From an uncultured bacterium (GTDB lineage Bacteria; Bacillota; Clostridia; Lachnospirales; Lachnospiraceae), in assembly GCA_905214955.1 (NCBI GenBank), contig CAJMON010000023.1, positions 1-40,550 on the forward strand: a stretch of DNA of 40,550 nucleotides, written 5' to 3'. The notes under the pieces are model-generated. The model did no database searches and was not told the DNA's origin. It saw nothing but the letters and a program-made list of their open reading frames with translations. Each line of letters starts with the position of its first letter. Position 1 is the first letter of the stretch. The position numbers and the translations under genes are program-made. This document shows, piece after piece, positions 8,640 through 16,140 of this stretch.

Positions 8640-8797
8640 AGGCAGGTATCCTGGCTCGCAGTTCCCCGCTCTTCCACCTTCTCACAGCAGTGCTGCAATG
8701 GTACTTTGGAATTCGCTCCCTGCACACAGTGACCTCATCGCTCAGGCTTTTACCTGATTCCCTTTTTCATCTTTTTATCAAAGATGCACCTGTTTTG
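8640..8797 (-). promoter_or_regulatory. Cobalamin riboswitch controlling btuFCD
   Basis: On the minus strand the leader contains AACAGGTGC, GGGAATCAGGT with AAAAGCCTGAGC, GGTCACTGTG, and the B12 box GAGCCAGGATACCTGCC (8657-8641), whose ACCTGCCTGTTTT end pairs with the opening AACAGGT. These are the core blocks of the classical cobalamin aptamer. High corrinoid should favour the downstream terminator and shut off import. Confidence 0.93.
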
Positions 8798-8816
8798 TTC
8801 AATCTATATCTTTAAT

Positions 8817-8845
8817 ATTATATCACAATTTTACATTTTCTGCAA
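8817..8845 (-). promoter_or_regulatory. Promoter of the btuFCD leader
   Basis: On the minus strand: TTGCAG (8845-8840), 17-bp spacer, TATAAT (8822-8817). It starts transcription just upstream of the riboswitch. Confidence 0.75.
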
Positions 8846-8899
8846 GCTCAGAAACTTATCTTTTTCGCCAATTTTCTTTCGCCTGGTGCCTGTCTGCCT

Positions 8900-9808
8900 T
8901 TACAGTCCCTCGTAATCAAATGCCGGTATAAAGCTTTCTTCTGCCGTCTTTCCCTCCTGGATAAATCCGTTCTCCAGCCCTAAATCAATGGCATAATCCA
9001 CCAGCCGCTCATACTCTCGTCTGGTCACTTTCCGCTGCAACTCCGGAAATCTTTCCAGTCTTCCTGTCTGTTCCAGAGGTGTATACTGGTTCATCAGGCT
9101 TAACCATACCGTTTTCCCGTAGGTCTCCAGCACATATTTTACAACGGCTTTTCCATTTTTTACATGGCCTGGCAGAAGCAGATGCCGGACAATGACGCCT
9201 TTTTTCATCATGCCCTGTTGATCAAACACGGCTTCTCCTGTCTGGCGCACCATTTCCTCTAAGGCTTCTTTGGCCCGCTCCGGATAATCTTCCGCTGCCG
9301 AATACTGTCTGGCTGTCTCATTTTCCATGTATTTAAAATCCGTCAGATAAATATCAATCCATCCATCCAGCATTTTTAACGCTTCCACGCTCTCGTAACC
9401 GCTGCAGTTGTAAACAATGGGAATCACAAGTCCTTCTGCCCTGGCTTTTTTCACGGCTTCCAGAATGGACGGCGCATAGTGGGTGGGTGTCACCAGGTTG
9501 ATGTTCGCCGCCTGCTTTGCCTGAAGTTCCAGGAAAATCTGGGAAAGCCGTTCCACCGAAATCTCTCGTCCGATCTCGGCCCTGGCAATCTCTCCGTTCT
9601 GGCAGTACACACACCGCAGGGTGCATCCCGAAAAAAAGACCGTACCAGAACCGGTACGGCCTGAAATACAGGGTTCTTCCCACATATGCAGGGCAGCCCT
9701 GGCTCCAAAAATCCGGGAATCCATGCGGCAGAAGCCTTTCTGTCCTTCCAGACGGTTTATCTGGCAGTTTCTTGGACAGAGTCTGCAGTTTTCATAACCA
9801 AATTTCAT
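8900..9808 (-). CDS. Radical SAM protein, PflA-like (COG1313 type)
   Basis: A 302-aa radical SAM enzyme. Seen: an N-terminal cysteine group CRLCPRNC plus GFC, then the radical SAM cluster motif CTLRCVYCQN (C-x3-C-x2-C), then a TIM-barrel-like region with LTDFKYM and RHLLLPGH. The layout matches the uncharacterised pyruvate-formate-lyase-activating-enzyme-like family, not PflA itself, which lacks the N-terminal cysteines. The reaction is unknown. AAGGAAGG precedes the start. It follows yqeY by 15 bp, so they are probably cotranscribed. Confidence 0.85.
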   Translation of the reverse strand: MKFGYENCRLCPRNCQINRLEGQKGFCRMDSRIFGARAALHMWEEPCISGRTGSGTVFFSGCTLRCVYCQNGEIARAEIGREISVERLSQIFLELQAKQAANINLVTPTHYAPSILEAVKKARAEGLVIPIVYNCSGYESVEALKMLDGWIDIYLTDFKYMENETARQYSAAEDYPERAKEALEEMVRQTGEAVFDQQGMMKKGVIVRHLLLPGHVKNGKAVVKYVLETYGKTVWLSLMNQYTPLEQTGRLERFPELQRKVTRREYERLVDYAIDLGLENGFIQEGKTAEESFIPAFDYEGL

Positions 9809-9823
9809 CTCGGCCTTCCTTTA

Positions 9824-10261
9824 TTACTGGCAGAGCTTTGCCACTACCTGATTGATCAGCTTGCCGTCTGCCTTTCCTTTCAGATCACCCATGACAGCCT
9901 TCATGATCTGGCCTTTGTTCTTTGTGGCAGCAACATCTGCAAATTTCTCCAGAATGTATTTTTCTACTTCTTCTGCGCCCATCTGAGCCGGTGCATAAGC
10001 CTTGATCACTTCATAACGGAACTTGTACTCTTCCAACAGGTCTGTTCTGGATTCCGGACAGGTATCGATCTGCTCTTTCACAGTTTTCAGCTCTTTTAAG
10101 ATGGTCTGGTCTACCATCTCCTCCGGAATATCTTCTCTGCATCCTGCATCAATGCCTACTTTTTTAACTGCAGAAATCAGAGAAGAAATGGCTTCCTTTC
10201 TGGGTTTATCCTTTGCCTTCATAGCGGCTACCATATCTTTTCTCAGTGTTTCTAATTCCAT
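9824..10261 (-). CDS. yqeY: GatB/YqeY domain protein
   Basis: 145 aa, the normal size of free-standing YqeY, which resembles the tRNA-binding tail of the GatB amidotransferase subunit. Seen: KDKPRKEAISSLISAVKK near the N-terminus, and the family ending NKGQIMKAVMGDLKGKADG followed by a short helix. The start at 10261 follows GGAGG by 7 bp; the longer frame to 10339 crosses the promoter. An extended -10 (TGGTATGAT) lies upstream near 10330. Its cellular role is not settled. Confidence 0.9.
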   Translation of the reverse strand: MELETLRKDMVAAMKAKDKPRKEAISSLISAVKKVGIDAGCREDIPEEMVDQTILKELKTVKEQIDTCPESRTDLLEEYKFRYEVIKAYAPAQMGAEEVEKYILEKFADVAATKNKGQIMKAVMGDLKGKADGKLINQVVAKLCQ

Positions 10262-10343
10262 GGTGATTCCTCCTCTTTCTCTGGCAGACTCGTAAGACCT
10301 CTGCGTCCCATTCTGCCGACTAGAGACATCATACCACAAAACT

Positions 10344-10469
10344 TCAAACTTTGGGAATTTTTTTCAGAAGCTTTGAAAGACAATATCCATCCGGCACAAA
10401 CAGCCCCATCACCGCCAGATAATTAAACAGAAAATACACGCCTCCACAACAATCACTGGACAGGGACAT
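10344..10469 (-). CDS. Possible small hypothetical ORF or remnant
   Basis: A 41-codon frame opening MSLSSDCC, with a hydrophobic middle and ending KLLKKIPKV, fills part of the otherwise gene-free 10262-10605. It has no good ribosome site. An ATG with AGGAG upstream near 10524 opens a frame that stops after three codons and then reads on as a cysteine-rich stretch. This suggests a frameshifted remnant. I do not recognise it. Confidence 0.22.
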   Translation of the reverse strand: MSLSSDCCGGVYFLFNYLAVMGLFVPDGYCLSKLLKKIPKV

Positions 10470-10518
10470 AAAGCCAGCTGTGCTCCAATCTTTTTCGTCT
10501 CCTTCGGGTTCTATTCTA

Positions 10519-10571
10519 ACATAATGTCACTCCTGTTAACGATAATTCAGTATCGTTCTGACATAATGTCA
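10519..10571. promoter_or_regulatory. Direct repeats flanking an inverted repeat, possible operator
   Basis: ACATAATGTCA occurs twice (10519-10529 and 10561-10571). Between them is the inverted repeat AACGATA (10538-10544) / TATCGTT (10551-10557). On the minus strand the second direct repeat includes TTGACA, but no good -10 lies 17 bp on. It sits between the GDT1-like gene and the small ORF. The role is unknown. Confidence 0.35.
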
Positions 10572-10605
10572 ATACCATTTTTATTCCAAAAATCATGTAG
10601 TCCGT

Positions 10606-11295
10606 TTATTTCGCTTTCTTTTTCTCCCTTCTGATAAAAAGACAGACATACAAAACAGCAAAAGCGACTGTTGCCATAATCAGCACCGGCCATACCGGAA
10701 TGGGACAGACACCTGTTCCGACCAACTTCAGTCCCTGATAAAGCGTGTATACACCGAATGCAGAGAAGATCACAAATGCCAAGGTATTCAGCATTCCATC
10801 CGGAATCTTGCTCTTTAACAGATAGCCAGCCAGCATTCCTAAAATATCCGCCGCAAAAAGTCCCAGGGAACATCCGATCCACACAGCCAGCGCTGCTCCC
10901 ATACCTTCATTTGCACCAAATGTGATAGCCGTCAGCTGTGTCTTATCACCAAGCTCTGCTACGAAGAATGTGCAAAAAACTGCCAGAGGAGCAAACTTGA
11001 TCTTTGATTTGCCGCTTTCTTCCTCTTCTTCCTCATCACCGCCGGCAATGGTGGATGCTGCAAAATACAGAAATGCCACGGCTGCAATCATCTTAATGAG
11101 CCAGTCCGGAATAAATTCACTGACAAGGCCGCCTGCCAGAACAGCCAGTCCATTCAGTACAAGAATTGCCGCGGCAGTTCCCAAGATAATATCTTTTAAT
11201 TTGTATTTAGAGGTAAGAGCGATCAGCATAAGCTGGGTTTTGTCTCCCATCTCTGCGATAAATTCCGTGAAAAATACCTTTAAAAACAGCAGCAT
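10606..11295 (-). CDS. TMEM165/GDT1-family (UPF0016) cation exporter, likely Mn2+
   Basis: 229-aa membrane protein with two homologous halves. Each half carries the family motif E-x-G-D-K-T[QL]: EMGDKTQL near residue 15 and ELGDKTQL near residue 115. The halves are joined by an acidic loop (GGDEEEEEE). About six or seven hydrophobic helices; the tail is basic (RREKKKAK). Family members (MneA/Mnx, GDT1) export Mn2+ or exchange Ca2+ and H+. Together with the upstream yybP-ykoY riboswitch, Mn2+ export is the best inference. AAAGGAGA precedes the start. Second gene of a two-gene operon, 16 bp after the YrbG-like gene. Confidence 0.9.
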   Translation of the reverse strand: MLLFLKVFFTEFIAEMGDKTQLMLIALTSKYKLKDIILGTAAAILVLNGLAVLAGGLVSEFIPDWLIKMIAAVAFLYFAASTIAGGDEEEEEESGKSKIKFAPLAVFCTFFVAELGDKTQLTAITFGANEGMGAALAVWIGCSLGLFAADILGMLAGYLLKSKIPDGMLNTLAFVIFSAFGVYTLYQGLKLVGTGVCPIPVWPVLIMATVAFAVLYVCLFIRREKKKAK

Positions 11296-11311
11296 TTGTC
11301 TGCCATCTCCT

Positions 11312-12313
11312 TTATCTTATGATGATGTAAACTGCATAGGCAGCGTAAAGTGCAATCATACAGAAGCCTTCAATTTTTCCGATTTTCTTTCTAGTTCCTG
11401 CAAAAATCCATGCACACACAGTAAATACCATAAGCACGCACAAATCAATAATATTTTCCTGGATAAAGCTGATTGGGCTGATCGCAGATGCAATACCAAG
11501 TACCATCAGGATATTAAATACATTGGAACCAATCGCATTGCCAAGTGCCATATCAACTTCGTTCTTTCTGGCTGCAACGATGGAAGTCACAAGTTCCGGA
11601 AGCGAAGTTCCTATGGAAACAATGGTCAGTCCGATCAGTGTCTGGCTCATTCCAAGTTCACTGGCAATTCTCGATGCGGCATCGACCGTCATATCTCCGC
11701 CAACTGCAATGGCAATGGCTCCGCCAACAATGAACAGGATGCTCATCGGAACGGAAACCAGCTTAATGTCCTCATCCGAACCGCCTTCAATCTCGACTTT
11801 TTTACCTTCTTTACTTGCCTTTAATGCAATCTTAACCATATAAAAAATGTAGCCTGCAAAGAGTGCAATTAAGATCACACCATCCAGGTGCCCCAGTGTC
11901 ATACCGGATTTATCGCTAAATCCCAGAATTCCTAACAGCAGTAAGAGTCCTGCACACAAAAGTGAAAATGGAATATCTCTCTTGATCGTCTCTTTTGCAA
12001 CATCTACAGTTGCTAAGACTGCACAGACACCGATCACAACCATCAGATTAAAGATATTGGAACCGACTACATTGCTGACTGCAAGCTCGTTGTTGCCTGT
12101 GATGGAAGCTGATACACTGACTGCGGTCTCTGGAAGTGAGGTTCCCATCGCTACAATGGTAAGTCCGATGATGATTGATGGAACATGCAGTCTCTTTGCC
12201 ACACTTGAACTTCCCTCTACGAAAAAGTCTGCGCCCTTTATAAGCAGTGCAAATCCGATCACAAGGAATACCAGCACAAGCGCAAATGGGGCATTGTTAA
12301 TAAAGTTTCCCAT
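11312..12313 (-). CDS. YrbG-like Ca2+/Na+ antiporter family protein
   Basis: 333-aa membrane exchanger of the CaCA family. Seen: two alpha-repeats with the hallmark GTSLPETAVS and GSNIFNL (first half), then GTSLPELVTS and GSNVFNI (second half), split by a charged loop (KASKEGKKVEIEGGSDED). About ten hydrophobic helices. AAAGGAGG precedes the ATG. Related proteins are annotated as K+-dependent Na+/Ca2+ exchangers, but the yybP-ykoY element in the leader suggests Mn2+ as the relevant ion. Confidence 0.9.
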   Translation of the reverse strand: MGNFINNAPFALVLVFLVIGFALLIKGADFFVEGSSSVAKRLHVPSIIIGLTIVAMGTSLPETAVSVSASITGNNELAVSNVVGSNIFNLMVVIGVCAVLATVDVAKETIKRDIPFSLLCAGLLLLLGILGFSDKSGMTLGHLDGVILIALFAGYIFYMVKIALKASKEGKKVEIEGGSDEDIKLVSVPMSILFIVGGAIAIAVGGDMTVDAASRIASELGMSQTLIGLTIVSIGTSLPELVTSIVAARKNEVDMALGNAIGSNVFNILMVLGIASAISPISFIQENIIDLCVLMVFTVCAWIFAGTRKKIGKIEGFCMIALYAAYAVYIIIR

Positions 12314-12386
12314 AGTTTCCTCCTTTTGTTCTCCATAACAGTATTGTCAGTCGAAACATCTGCTATCCCACGTACCTCTAACAGAT

Positions 12387-12457
12387 AAAAAAGACTCATG
12401 TATATCAACTGCCAGCCAATGTATCCTGCATAAGCTGTTCAGTGATATACATGAGTC
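12387..12457 (-). terminator. Terminator of the Mn2+ riboswitch
   Basis: GACTCATGTATATCA (12393-12407) and TGATATACATGAGTC (12443-12457) form a perfect 15-bp stem. On the minus strand it is followed by TTTTTT. It lies between the aptamer and the YrbG-like gene. Confidence 0.85.
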
Positions 12458-12463
12458 TCATTA

Positions 12464-12552
12464 TTTAAGATTTGCCAGATTATACTCTTTTTTATAATCA
12501 GAATGTTGACAAATCACACTTTCGCGCTAACTACTCCCTCATGGAATCTTCA
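12464..12552 (-). promoter_or_regulatory. yybP-ykoY manganese riboswitch
   Basis: Minus-strand blocks match the family: GAAGATT opening the P1 stem, GGGAGTAG, a small GCGCGAAAGTG hairpin, TTGTCAACATTC, a long hairpin GATTATA/TATAATC, then TGGCAAATC, with AATCTT closing P1. This motif senses Mn2+ and usually turns on Mn2+ exporters, which fits both genes behind it. Confidence 0.8.
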
Positions 12553-12658
12553 AACATCTGGTACAGTCTATCAAATGTTCCATCGGTTTGTCAACTATAA
12601 CTTCATTTATATCTCCCTTACCCCCGTTCAATCCTGATTGCTCCTGACTCGCCGCCAT
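12539..12658 (-). pseudogene. Small ORF, probable remnant upstream of the Mn2+ riboswitch
   Basis: A 39-codon frame starting MAASQEQSG and ending CTRCLKIP, whose stop lies inside the riboswitch P1 region. Directly upstream is a second tiny frame (MGSNTDTP) behind AGGAGG. The sequence looks coding-like but truncated. It overlaps the likely promoter at 12565-12594, so it may be the leftover end of another, possibly mobile, gene. No function assigned. It occupies most of the gene-free 12553-12766. Confidence 0.3.
12565..12594 (-). promoter_or_regulatory. Possible promoter for the Mn2+ riboswitch operon
   Basis: Minus strand TTGACA (12594-12589), 18-bp spacer, TAGACT (12570-12565). Its position just before the aptamer is right, but the -10 is imperfect. 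Confidence 0.5.
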
Positions 12659-12766
12659 CCCTTAAGGAGTATCCGTATTGCTTCCCATTAACCCTTAAAA
12701 GGGTCCTCCTATTTTTTTACACTTAACTTATCCATATAAATCAGGCATTTCAGCTGCTTTTCAGTC

Positions 12767-13969
12767 TTATTTCTCATCACACACCTGGAAGATATAGAAC
12801 TTCAGATAATAGGACTCTTCTGCCGCCCATAAAATGGGATGATCCGGGGCCTGGGTTCTGTATTCTACCTGGCGCAGGCGTTTGTGGACGTTTCTGGCTG
12901 CCTGGTGGATGGTCTGGGTAAAGAGTTCATAGGTCATAAAGTGAGAACAGGAGCAGGTGGCAAGAAAACCGCCGTCCTTAATCAGCTTCATGGCTCTTAA
13001 ATTGATCTCCCGGTAGCCTTTGACTGCATTTTTTACAGAACTTCTGGACTTGGTAAACGCAGGCGGATCCAAAATGATCACATCGAACTTTTCACCTTTT
13101 TCTTCCAGCTGTGGAAGCAGATCAAATACATCTGCACACTGAAACTGCACCCGGTCTTCCAAGCCGTTTAACCGGGCATTGAGTCTTGCCTGTTCTACGC
13201 CAAGTTCCGATGCATCCACACCAAGAACGCTGGCTGCTCCTGCAATTCCTGCATTCAATGCAAAGGAGCCAGTATGGGTAAAGCAGTCCAGCACTTTTGC
13301 ACCGGGGCAGAGCTTCTGAATCGCCAGACGATTGTATTTCTGATCCAGGAAAAATCCTGTTTTCTGTCCGTCTTTTACATCTACCATGTATTTTACGCCA
13401 TTTTCTACAATCTCCACGTTTGTATCAAACGGCTCCCCGATGAAACCTTTGTACAGTTCCATTCCTTCATTTTTCCGCACTTTCACATCGCTGCGCTCAT
13501 AAATTCCACGCAGAATCATGCCATCTTCTGCCAGCACCTCTTTCAGTGCCTGAAGAATCACCGGCTTTAAACGGTCAATACCGAGTGCTAAGGACTGTAC
13601 CACACAGACATCAGCAAATTTATCAATGACGATTCCCGGAAGGAAATCTGCCTCTCCGAAAATAATCCGGCAGCTGCTGGTGTCTACAGTCTTTTTCCGG
13701 TATTCCCATGCTTCTTTTACTCGCATTTTTAAGAATGCTGCATCAATCTCCTGATCTTTGTTTCTGGTCAGCATACGGATACGGATTTTGGAATGCCGGT
13801 TGATGTAACCGCGGCCCATTCCATATCCATCGTAATCGTGGACAACGACAATATCTCCGTCCTCAAAATCTCCCATTACAGATTCAATTTCATTATCAAA
13901 TACCCACAGACCGCCTGCCTTTAAGGTACGTCCTTCTCCTTTTTTTAATGTTGCAACTGCCATACTCAT
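12767..13969 (-). CDS. rlmI: RlmI/RlmK-like 23S rRNA cytosine methyltransferase
   Basis: 400-aa class I SAM-dependent methyltransferase (COG1092). Seen: an N-terminal PUA-type RNA-binding domain (about 1-75, with GGLWVFDNEI), the marker QKTGFFLDQKYNR near 210, the SAM-binding VLDCFTHTGSFALNAG, and the catalytic-region ILDPPAFTKS. This is the standard order for RlmI, which methylates a cytosine in large-subunit rRNA; target identity is inferred. The ATG at 13969 follows AAAGGATG by about 8 bp; a second ATG lies two codons on. Confidence 0.88.
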   Translation of the reverse strand: MSMAVATLKKGEGRTLKAGGLWVFDNEIESVMGDFEDGDIVVVHDYDGYGMGRGYINRHSKIRIRMLTRNKDQEIDAAFLKMRVKEAWEYRKKTVDTSSCRIIFGEADFLPGIVIDKFADVCVVQSLALGIDRLKPVILQALKEVLAEDGMILRGIYERSDVKVRKNEGMELYKGFIGEPFDTNVEIVENGVKYMVDVKDGQKTGFFLDQKYNRLAIQKLCPGAKVLDCFTHTGSFALNAGIAGAASVLGVDASELGVEQARLNARLNGLEDRVQFQCADVFDLLPQLEEKGEKFDVIILDPPAFTKSRSSVKNAVKGYREINLRAMKLIKDGGFLATCSCSHFMTYELFTQTIHQAARNVHKRLRQVEYRTQAPDHPILWAAEESYYLKFYIFQVCDEK

Positions 13970-13990
13970 GTTCTGTCATCCTTTCGTTTC

Positions 13991-14254
13991 TTATTTTCGA
14001 TTCCGCTTATATTCATACATCATCTCATCTGCTCTCTGTGCAGCATCCGCCACACTGCCTTTTCCCGGCACGAAACCTCCATATCCAACGGAAACTCCCG
14101 ACAGCCGCTGATCTTTCGCCCTGCGCTGTTCTATTTCCTGTTCAAAATAAGAAAGGTACCTCTGGGCAGATTCTTCTGTCTTACGCACCATCGCACAGAA
14201 TTCATCACCTCCGATGCGGTAACAGTATCCTTCTCTTCCAAATCCATTATTGTA
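13991..14254 (-). pseudogene. Remnant of a GGDEF (diguanylate cyclase) gene
   Basis: The frame reads YRIGGDEFCAMV, then SGVSVGYGGF, and ends ADEMMYEYKRNRK. This is the C-terminal half of a GGDEF domain, with its active-site GGDEF still intact. An in-frame TAG stop (14257-14255) interrupts just upstream, and beyond it no GGDEF sequence continues. The N-terminal half, including the metal-binding aspartate region, is missing. A 66-codon frame could still start at 14191, but only after the GGDEF motif. A dead fragment, 21 bp upstream of the rRNA methyltransferase. Confidence 0.75.
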
Positions 14255-14399
14255 CTAAGTACCGCAATAAACGGCGCAGTTAACTTTTGCTCTCTTTTTC
14301 ATACAAGATTCCGTTTTCCGAAATTCTTCTCTATTTTAGCAGAAACATCTTAAAAAGCCAATCGCAAAATTTGCAGAAAGATACAGAAACAACAGAATG

Positions 14400-14428
14400 C
14401 TGACAACTTCTTTTTGCTGTGCTATACT
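14400..14428 (+). promoter_or_regulatory. Promoter of the GNAT gene
   Basis: CTGACA (14400-14405), 17-bp spacer, TATACT (14423-14428) with an extended TG (14420-14421). It lies 58 bp before the start codon. Confidence 0.7.
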
Positions 14429-14485
14429 GTTCCCAGATTATCGCCATAAAAAATTATTTTCACTTTTAAAAGGAGAACCTATCTT

Positions 14486-14977
14486 ATGAAACCTATTACC
14501 ATCCGCACTGCCACCCTGGCAGATCTGGACGCCATTGCAGCCGTGGAAGCAGAATGCTTTCCCCCAGCGGAAGCTGCCTCACGGGAATCGTTTTCCGCAC
14601 GGCTTTCTTCTTATGCTTCCCACTTCTGGCTGATGTTTAAAGACGGCCGTCTCATTTCTTTTGTAGACGGCATGGTTACAGATGAAAAAGACCTGACTGA
14701 TGAAATGTATGAAAATGCCAGAATGCACAAGGAAACCGGTGCCTGGCAGATGATCTTCGGCGTCAACACCCTTCCTGCTTACCGCAGACAGGGATTTGCA
14801 GGTCAGCTTTTAAAGCAGGCCATTGCAGATGCCAGAAAACAGGGGCGCCTGGGGCTTGTGCTTACCTGCAAAGATGCACTCATCCATTACTATGCCAGTT
14901 TCGGCTTCGTAAATGAAGGGATTTCCCCCTCTGTTCATGGAGGAGTTACCTGGTATCAGATGCGCCTGACTTTTTAA
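14486..14977 (+). CDS. GNAT-family N-acetyltransferase
   Basis: 163-aa acetyl-CoA-dependent acetyltransferase. Seen: IRTATLADLDAIAAVEAECF at the N-terminus, the acetyl-CoA-binding loop YRRQGFAGQLL (R-x-x-G-x-A) around residues 95-105, and the ending HYYASFGFVNEG typical of the fold. The layout resembles arylalkylamine/polyamine-type acetyltransferases, but the substrate is not predictable. AGGAGA lies 8 bp before the ATG, and a good promoter is upstream. Monocistronic, converging on the long minus-strand operon. Confidence 0.9.
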   Translation: MKPITIRTATLADLDAIAAVEAECFPPAEAASRESFSARLSSYASHFWLMFKDGRLISFVDGMVTDEKDLTDEMYENARMHKETGAWQMIFGVNTLPAYRRQGFAGQLLKQAIADARKQGRLGLVLTCKDALIHYYASFGFVNEGISPSVHGGVTWYQMRLTF

Positions 14978-14997
14978 ATTTTTTGCCGAATTGTCAT

Positions 14998-15050
14998 CAG
15001 GACGCAGCAAGGTGTAGAAAGACAGCACGTCTGACCTGCTTCGCGTCCTG
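14998..15050. other. Long imperfect hairpin between GNAT gene and the ABC operon end
   Basis: CAGGACGC (14998-15005) pairs with GCGTCCTG (15043-15050), extended by AGCA/TGCT and GGT/ACC around a loop of about 20 nt. No T run follows on either strand, so it is not a standard terminator. It may stabilise the 3' end of either converging transcript. The rest of 15051-15183 holds nothing I can name. Confidence 0.4.
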
Positions 15051-15183
15051 CTCATCCGGTCTCTGCCCCAATTTCTGCCCCTGACGGAACTCGCCTGCGG
15101 CTCATACAGCCTGGGTGTGCCGAAAACGCCATCCTGTATTTCACCGAAACGGAGACGGGCTGTGCTTCGTCTTCTGCCCCACA

Positions 15184-16140
15184 TCACGCTTCCGGATAAA
15201 AGCATGCAGCCAAATGTCCTTCTCCCACAGTCTCCAGCTTTGGCAGGCTGCTTTTGCACTTCTCCTGGCATCTGGGACATCTTGACGCAAACGCACACCC
15301 TTTCTGCACCTGAAGCGGGCTTGGGGGATCTCCTTCCAGCAGATGAATCTCCGCCTTCTGGTCGCAATACACATCAAACACAGAATTCAAAAGTGCTTTC
15401 GTATACGGATGACAGCACTTCTGCTCCAGATCCTCACTGTCCAAAAGCTCCACCATTCTTCCCAGATACATCACTGCAATCCGCTGGGTCACACTGCGCA
15501 CCAGCGCCAGATCGTGTCCGATAAAAATACATCCCATATTCTGCTCTTCTACCAGTTCCACTAAAAGCCTTGCAATCTGATTCTGAATCGACACATCCAG
15601 CGCTCCTGTGGCTTCATCGCAGATTAAAAGCTCCGGCTTTATGGCAATGGCTCTGGCAATGGCCACTCTCTGCAGCTGTCCGCCAGAAAGCTCATGGGGA
15701 TAGCGGAGCACAAACTCCCTTGGAAGCCCTACCTTTTCCAGAAGTTCCTCTGCTTCCTTTATGGCTTCGCTTTTGGAAATTCCATCATAATTTCTTCTCG
15801 GCTCACACAGATACGTTCCGATTTTCATTCGCGGAGAAAAGGAACTTAAAGGGTCCTGAAATACCATCTGAATATTCCTGCGAAATTCCCTTTTTTTCTT
15901 TCCTGTCAGCTCCGTATAATCCTCTCCATTCAGGATCATTTTCCCTTCTGAAACCGGAAGCGAACCAACCAGCATCTTGGCCAGCGTGCTTTTTCCGCAT
16001 CCGCTTTCCCCTACAATTCCCAAAATCTCCCCTCTGGAAATGGAAAAATTCACATCAGACACTGCATGGAGCTGCTGTTTTTTTACCGGAAACACTTTAC
16101 TTACATGGGAAACTTCCAGAAATTTTTCCTTATTTTGCAA
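15184..16140 (-). CDS. ABC importer ATPase 2 (DppF/NikE/OppF type)
   Basis: 318-aa ATPase, last gene of the B12-riboswitch nitrogenase-like operon. Seen: Walker A GESGCGKS (44-51), signature LSGGQLQRV, Walker B LLICDEATGALD, H-loop IGHDL, and the C-terminal oligopeptide/nickel-type extension with GDPPSP and a CPRC...C motif (possible iron-sulfur or metal site, as in OppF/DppF relatives). The start is TTG at 16140, with GGAGGGG 6 bp upstream, overlapping the preceding gene by 11 bp; an ATG further up at 16230 would lie deep inside that gene. Pairs with ATPase 1 to power the importer. Confidence 0.88.
   Translation of the reverse strand: MQNKEKFLEVSHVSKVFPVKKQQLHAVSDVNFSISRGEILGIVGESGCGKSTLAKMLVGSLPVSEGKMILNGEDYTELTGKKKREFRRNIQMVFQDPLSSFSPRMKIGTYLCEPRRNYDGISKSEAIKEAEELLEKVGLPREFVLRYPHELSGGQLQRVAIARAIAIKPELLICDEATGALDVSIQNQIARLLVELVEEQNMGCIFIGHDLALVRSVTQRIAVMYLGRMVELLDSEDLEQKCCHPYTKALLNSVFDVYCDQKAEIHLLEGDPPSPLQVQKGCAFASRCPRCQEKCKSSLPKLETVGEGHLAACFYPEA

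Noticed and set aside
7430..8725. A longer start for the B12-binding protein at 8725
   Set aside because: The extra 92 codons run through the riboswitch and terminator; the signal peptide and GGAGG support 8449.
14978..15183. Reading frames between the GNAT gene and the last ATPase gene
   Set aside because: They have cysteine/arginine-rich, non-coding-like translations and no start signals; only the hairpin is supported.
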